NCBI GenBank assembly: GCA_034331105.1
Contig: JAXQGB010000014.1
Span: 248,001-312,000, forward strand
Direction of reading: 5' to 3'
Source of the DNA: Caenicola sp034331105
GTDB lineage: Bacteria; Synergistota; Synergistia; Synergistales; Synergistaceae
Length of the DNA: 64,000 nucleotides
Part shown: one piece after another, positions 61,374 through 64,000 of the stretch
Layout: each line of letters starts with the position of its first letter
Position numbering within the stretch: position 1 is the first letter of the stretch
Made by a program: the position numbers and the translations under genes
The notes under the pieces: model-generated
Told to the model about the DNA's origin: nothing
Database searches by the model: none
Seen by the model: the letters and a program-made list of their open reading frames with translations, nothing else

Positions 61374-61413
61374 AATTCTCCCCTCTAACTTTCAGTCCAT
61401 GTGTGGGAGAATT
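61374..61413. repeat. Inverted repeat upstream of the candidate selenoprotein
   Basis: The 9-bp arms AATTCTCCC and GGGAGAATT are perfect, with a 22-nt spacer. The second arm ends 18 nt before the GGAGG site of the small CPPU frame. It may be a leader hairpin. An additional 8-bp inverted repeat ATCTGTAA/TTACAGAT lies at 61340-61365 without a U-tract. Confidence 0.5.
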
Positions 61414-61444
61414 GGCAAATTATAACTCGCTGGAGGTGTTTGCA

Positions 61445-61579
61445 TTGATATTAAAAAAACGTCGCGGAGGATGCCCGCCCTGAATATTGCTTCTTCCGAT
61501 CGTGGCGGTCGCCGCGTCATTTTCATGGATCGTAGCCAAAGTAAAGGAATTTACAAGCAAAGGTTCTAAGGACAAATAA
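61445..61579 (+). CDS. Candidate tiny membrane selenoprotein (CPPU motif)
   Basis: A 44-codon frame starting with TTG 8 nt after a near-perfect GGAGG. It runs MILKKRRGGCPP, then TGA (61481-61483), then ILLLPIVAVAASFSWIVAKV and a charged tail ending KGSKDK, stop TAA. If TGA is read as selenocysteine the protein is a 44-residue peptide. It would have a Lys/Arg N-tail, a redox-like CxxU motif at residues 10-13 and one TM helix (about 14-32), with the motif at the cytoplasmic face. A hairpin with a GGUC loop lies 23 nt after the TGA. It is 16 nt before the HdeD-like gene, so the two are co-transcribed. Alternatives are a 12-residue leader peptide, or a start at the TTG at 61487. Recoding is inferred. 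Confidence 0.55.
61501..61516 (+). promoter_or_regulatory. Candidate bacterial SECIS hairpin
   Basis: CGUGGC/GCCGCG forms a 6-bp stem (one G-U pair) with a GGUC loop. There are 23 nt between the TGA and the loop. The E. coli fdhF SECIS also has a GGUC-type loop at comparable distance. It lies within the coding frame, as bacterial SECIS elements do. Confidence 0.55.
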
Positions 61580-61595
61580 AAGCGGAGGGATACAA

Positions 61596-62156
61596 ATGCT
61601 TTTTACCGGAAAGTTTTCCAAAGAAGACCTCAAAAAGAACAAGAGAAGATTCTATCTTATTGGGGGGCTTATGCTTCTCCTTGGCCTCATTTCTCTAACA
61701 ATGCCTCTGCTCGCCTCGTTCGCAGTGGAAACGATAGTTGGTCTGCTTTTGATAGCAGTAGCTTTCAGTCAGGGATGGAGTGCTTTCAGAGGATTCAGTG
61801 ACGGCGGGAAACCATGGCAGGAAATCATTATGGCAATTGCTGCCATGGCCGCGGGCTTCATCTTCCTGATCCATCCGGTGGCAGGCGTAATGACCCTGAG
61901 CGTAATACTCGCAGCATATTTTATGGCAGACGGAGTTACAAAAATTATTGAATACTTTAGGATAAGGGAAATAGAAGGCTCAATATGGATCCTCGTTTCA
62001 GGACTTTTGGGCGTTATCCTTTCTGTAATGATGTGGAAGAACATCTTCACAGGAGCGGCGGTCATAGGGATAATCCTTGGAATAAACCTCGTTTTCAGCG
62101 GAATAAGCCTTATCCTGCTGGGAAGGGGCTGTTCGAAAGCCTCAGGTGACTGTTAG
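61596..62156 (+). CDS. HdeD/DUF308-family membrane protein
   Basis: A 186-aa membrane protein with six helices in three hairpin repeats, as in HdeD. Segments: GGLMLLLGLISLTMPLLASF, VGLLLIAVAFSQGWSAFRGF, ILAAYFMADGVTKIIEYFRI, and GIILGINLVFSGISLILLG. HdeD is linked to acid resistance in E. coli; other members have no defined role. GCGGAGGGATAC precedes the ATG. It lies directly downstream of the candidate CPPU selenoprotein and probably shares its transcript. Confidence 0.85.
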   Translation: MLFTGKFSKEDLKKNKRRFYLIGGLMLLLGLISLTMPLLASFAVETIVGLLLIAVAFSQGWSAFRGFSDGGKPWQEIIMAIAAMAAGFIFLIHPVAGVMTLSVILAAYFMADGVTKIIEYFRIREIEGSIWILVSGLLGVILSVMMWKNIFTGAAVIGIILGINLVFSGISLILLGRGCSKASGDC

Positions 62157-62186
62157 ACCGATCCTGGCCAATCTTTGATATAAAAA

Positions 62187-62218
62187 AGCCAGGGGCATAT
62201 TGAAATGCGGCCCTGGCT
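62187..62218. terminator. Terminator between convergent genes
   Basis: AGCCAGGG/CCCTGGCT (8 bp) plus inner bases is followed by ATTTTCTTTT on the plus strand. A short A-run precedes it, giving U-rich ends for both the HdeD-like gene and ccdA. Confidence 0.8.
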
Positions 62219-62240
62219 ATTTTCTTTTATTCCTTCCAAT

Positions 62241-62915
62241 TTACATAAACAATCCGGCCCAGTAGCCGAACAGGTCAAAAACCATCATGAGCCCTGCAAA
62301 AACAAGCACCAGCCCGGATATCAGCTTGATCTGCCTGCCATGCTTCTTAAGCCACTGGAAGACGCCTTTTATGTTAGTGAAAAAAACCGCTGCTAGTATA
62401 TAGGGAACTCCCAGGCCCATTGAAAAGACAAAGAGGTAAAAAACTCCCTGTAAAACTGTTTTTCCGCTTCCTGCAAGCATGAGGGCAGAACCAAGAAACG
62501 GACCAAGGCATGGAGACCAGCCAAGTGAAAATGCTGCGCCGAAGAGCAAAGAGCCAATAAACCCTCCGCGCTTCTGCAGACCAAGGTCTATCTTTTTTTC
62601 AACATCAAGGAAACCGATCTTGAAAATGCCAAGGAAGTGAAGACCGAATATGAAAATTATCGCTCCGCTCGCACGCTGCAAAAACATCCTGTGCTCGTTC
62701 ATAAGAGTGCCTATTGCCGTCGCAGTTGCTCCCAGTGCCATAAAAACCAAAGTGAACCCGCATACAAAACCTATCGTGTTTACTATGCTGGCTTTCTTCC
62801 CATGCTCTGTTTCTGCAGCAAGATACATGAGATATACCGGGAGCATAGGAAGCATACAGGGAGAGATGAAGGCCAGAAAGCCTTCGAGAAATAAAAGTGG
62901 AAGGTCAGTCCACAT
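62241..62915 (-). CDS. ccdA: Cytochrome c biogenesis protein CcdA
   Basis: Six-TM thiol-disulfide transporter (224 aa), moving electrons from cytoplasmic thioredoxin to the periplasm. It has FISPCMLPMLPVYLMYLA (first Cys region) and GWSPCLGPFLGSALMLAGS (second conserved Cys), as in CcdA. It starts directly after the tlpA stop (TAAATG), so tlpA-ccdA is an operon. It would supply reductant to the adjacent TlpA-like protein. Confidence 0.93.
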   Translation of the reverse strand: MWTDLPLLFLEGFLAFISPCMLPMLPVYLMYLAAETEHGKKASIVNTIGFVCGFTLVFMALGATATAIGTLMNEHRMFLQRASGAIIFIFGLHFLGIFKIGFLDVEKKIDLGLQKRGGFIGSLLFGAAFSLGWSPCLGPFLGSALMLAGSGKTVLQGVFYLFVFSMGLGVPYILAAVFFTNIKGVFQWLKKHGRQIKLISGLVLVFAGLMMVFDLFGYWAGLFM

Positions 62916-63419
62916 TTATTTAATTTCCTTTATTACCTTTAGCACTGTCTCTTTCGTTGTCTCACCAAATATCTGCCAGTGAAGCTTACCATTACGATCC
63001 ACTACAACAGTAGTTGGCAGCCACTTTATGTCATAGAGTTTTGCTGCTTTACCCTCTGTGTCTAAAAGGACCCTCATTCCGTAGCCATTCTCTTTGACGA
63101 ATGACTCGACTTTGCTCTTAGTGTCTCTTTTGCCGTCTGTCATGTTTACGGCAAGGAGTACCGCATCATTCTTTTTCTTCAGCTCTTTGTCCAGAAGGTC
63201 AAAGTCGGGCATCTCTTTTTTGCATGGCGGACACCATGTGGCCCAGAAATTGATGACTACGGTCTTTCCCTTAAAATCGCTGAGTTTTACCATATTTCCG
63301 TTAAGATCTGCGAGCTCGAAATCGCTTACCTGTGAACCTACCTCTATTGCAGATGCGATCTGTGCAATGCCGGATATGATAATCACTGCAGCAAGAAAGC
63401 TTAATAAGATCTTTTTCAT
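62916..63419 (-). CDS. TlpA/ResA-like periplasmic thioredoxin
   Basis: Exported thiol-disulfide oxidoreductase (167 aa). A signal peptide (MKKILLSFLAAVIIISGIAQ) is followed by an AhpC/TSA-type thioredoxin domain: VSDFELADLNGNMVKLSDFK, VVINFWATWCPPCKKEMPDF with the CPPC active site, and the cis-Pro in IKWLPTTVVVDRNGK. It has no lipobox. With CcdA downstream it forms a reduction pathway for extracytoplasmic disulfides, for example for cytochrome c or other cysteine proteins. Confidence 0.94.
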   Translation of the reverse strand: MKKILLSFLAAVIIISGIAQIASAIEVGSQVSDFELADLNGNMVKLSDFKGKTVVINFWATWCPPCKKEMPDFDLLDKELKKKNDAVLLAVNMTDGKRDTKSKVESFVKENGYGMRVLLDTEGKAAKLYDIKWLPTTVVVDRNGKLHWQIFGETTKETVLKVIKEIK

Positions 63420-63542
63420 GGGGCATCTCTCCCGTTTCCAGATTTGATACTATGACATTTTATATTCAAATATCGATGTTGTCATAAGCGATGCGGCGTA
63501 TTTTTAAAATAGCTCCAATAATTCAACTATTTTGATCTCTCC

Positions 63543-63572
63543 TTGACAATATGGTCAATTGACTGCTATTTT
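63543..63572 (+). promoter_or_regulatory. Candidate promoter of the racemase gene
   Basis: A perfect -35 TTGACA, an 18-nt spacer and TATTTT (63567-63572). The -35 is part of an inverted repeat TTGAC-6 nt-GTCAA directly followed by another TTGAC, which may be an operator. Confidence 0.5.
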
Positions 63573-63603
63573 CTCTAGTGTAATTCATTCAATTGGGGGG
63601 AAT

Positions 63604-64000
63604 AATGATGCCGTTTTATAAGATCAGAAGCAAGACACGCTCGTGGGATGGCGAACCGATCGGGATACTGATACTCGATGCCGCATACCCTTGTGTACCC
63701 GGGAACGTCGGGAACGCGACCACCTATCCGTTTCCTGTCCGCTTCCATGAAGTCAAAGGAGCCTCAATAGAAAGGCTTCTGAATCAGCGGGACATGACGC
63801 TCCTGGAACCATTCCTTGAGGGGGCACGCAAACTCGAAGCTGAAGGAGTACGTGGAATAACAGGCGCCTGCGGCTTTATGGCTCTTTTCCAGCAGGAAAT
63901 TGCTGATGCTGTGGATGTCCCTGTCTTTATGTCAAGTATGCTTCAGGTACCTTTTATAACCAGAACGCTTAAAAGAGGCCAGAAAGTCGGGATAATATCG
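63604..64000 (+). CDS. Aspartate/glutamate racemase-family protein, N-terminal part
   Basis: The frame runs off the window edge. It starts at ATG ATG (63604 and 63607), with six Gs just upstream; 63607 has the better spacing. It reads MPFYKIRSKTRSWDGEPIGI, then YPCVPGNVGNATTYPFPVRF and GVRGITGACGFMALFQQEI with a catalytic-type Cys. This matches the Asp/Glu/hydantoin racemase superfamily. About 132 residues are present. Substrate is unknown. It is separated from tlpA by about 184 nt with a divergent promoter. Confidence 0.85.

Noticed and set aside
61471..61569. A 32-residue frame starting at ATG 61471 inside the candidate selenoprotein
   Set aside because: Its GGAGG is directly against the ATG with no spacing, and the peptide has no recognisable features. 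The frame with the TTG at 61445 has proper spacing and encodes a clear TM helix.
1..64000. CRISPR arrays, insertion sequences, prophage or rRNA operon
   Set aside because: No repeat arrays, transposase frames, phage structural genes or rRNA-like sequence were seen on either strand.

Overview
The window reads as a chromosomal stretch of a Gram-negative (diderm), anaerobic, amino-acid-fermenting bacterium. Supporting genes are an LpxL-type lipid A acyltransferase, a complete RND pump with an outer-membrane channel, indolepyruvate:ferredoxin oxidoreductase, phosphate butyryltransferase and butyrate kinase, peptidase and amidohydrolase genes, and many small Synergistota-like membrane proteins. 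I infer Synergistota (Synergistaceae-like). No rRNA lies in the window to prove it. I found no tRNA, CRISPR array, insertion sequence or prophage.

Layout. 1-7.4 kb: an HTH/ImmA pair at the edge, a radical SAM protein, an old-yellow-enzyme-type oxidoreductase, an RpiR regulator, an M19 dipeptidase with a HicB-like protein, an E1-like ThiF protein and mnmA. 7.6-11 kb: a CHASE4/degenerate HD-GYP sensor coupled to yedF and a class V aminotransferase (a selenium/sulfur pair). 11-17.3 kb: small membrane proteins, lemA plus a DUF2207 protein, a GH18 hydrolase and two uncharacterised genes. 17.4-20.9 kb: two tandem PEP/pyruvate-binding-domain paralogues. 21-26.8 kb: an LspA-like protein with an altered active site and a UPF0182 operon. 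26.9-36.4 kb: a YdcF-like protein, a sugar-nucleotide epimerase, a TetR-controlled RND pump with a well-formed promoter/operator, and rarD. 36.4-40.7 kb: a decayed M20 amidohydrolase, an acyl-CoA synthetase, citC and citX. 41-50 kb: a dCMP deaminase, an HD protein, a NarL-type two-component system, a beta-CASP nuclease, tyrS and an LpxL-like acyltransferase. 50-54 kb: a prepilin peptidase, an Fe-ADH, an exported nitroreductase, ybaK and an RNase HI. 54-61.3 kb: a fermentation region with paaK, iorBA, a MATE pump and ptb-buk. 61.4-64 kb: a candidate tiny selenoprotein, an HdeD-like protein, tlpA-ccdA and the start of an Asp/Glu racemase.

The most notable find is a 44-codon reading frame at 61445-61579. 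It has a strong Shine-Dalgarno and reads through one in-frame TGA in a C-P-P-(TGA) context directly before a transmembrane helix. A 6-bp hairpin with a GGUC apical loop begins 17 nt after the TGA, and its loop begins 23 nt after the TGA. This resembles a bacterial SECIS, so the frame is a candidate selenoprotein with a CxxU motif. The yedF/class V aminotransferase pair in the same window fits selenium use.

Metabolically the parts fit together. Aromatic 2-oxo acids are oxidised to aryl-acetyl-CoA by IorAB. PaaK and Ptb-Buk can interconvert acyl-CoA and acid with ATP gain or use. MATE and RND pumps and several envelope proteins handle export.
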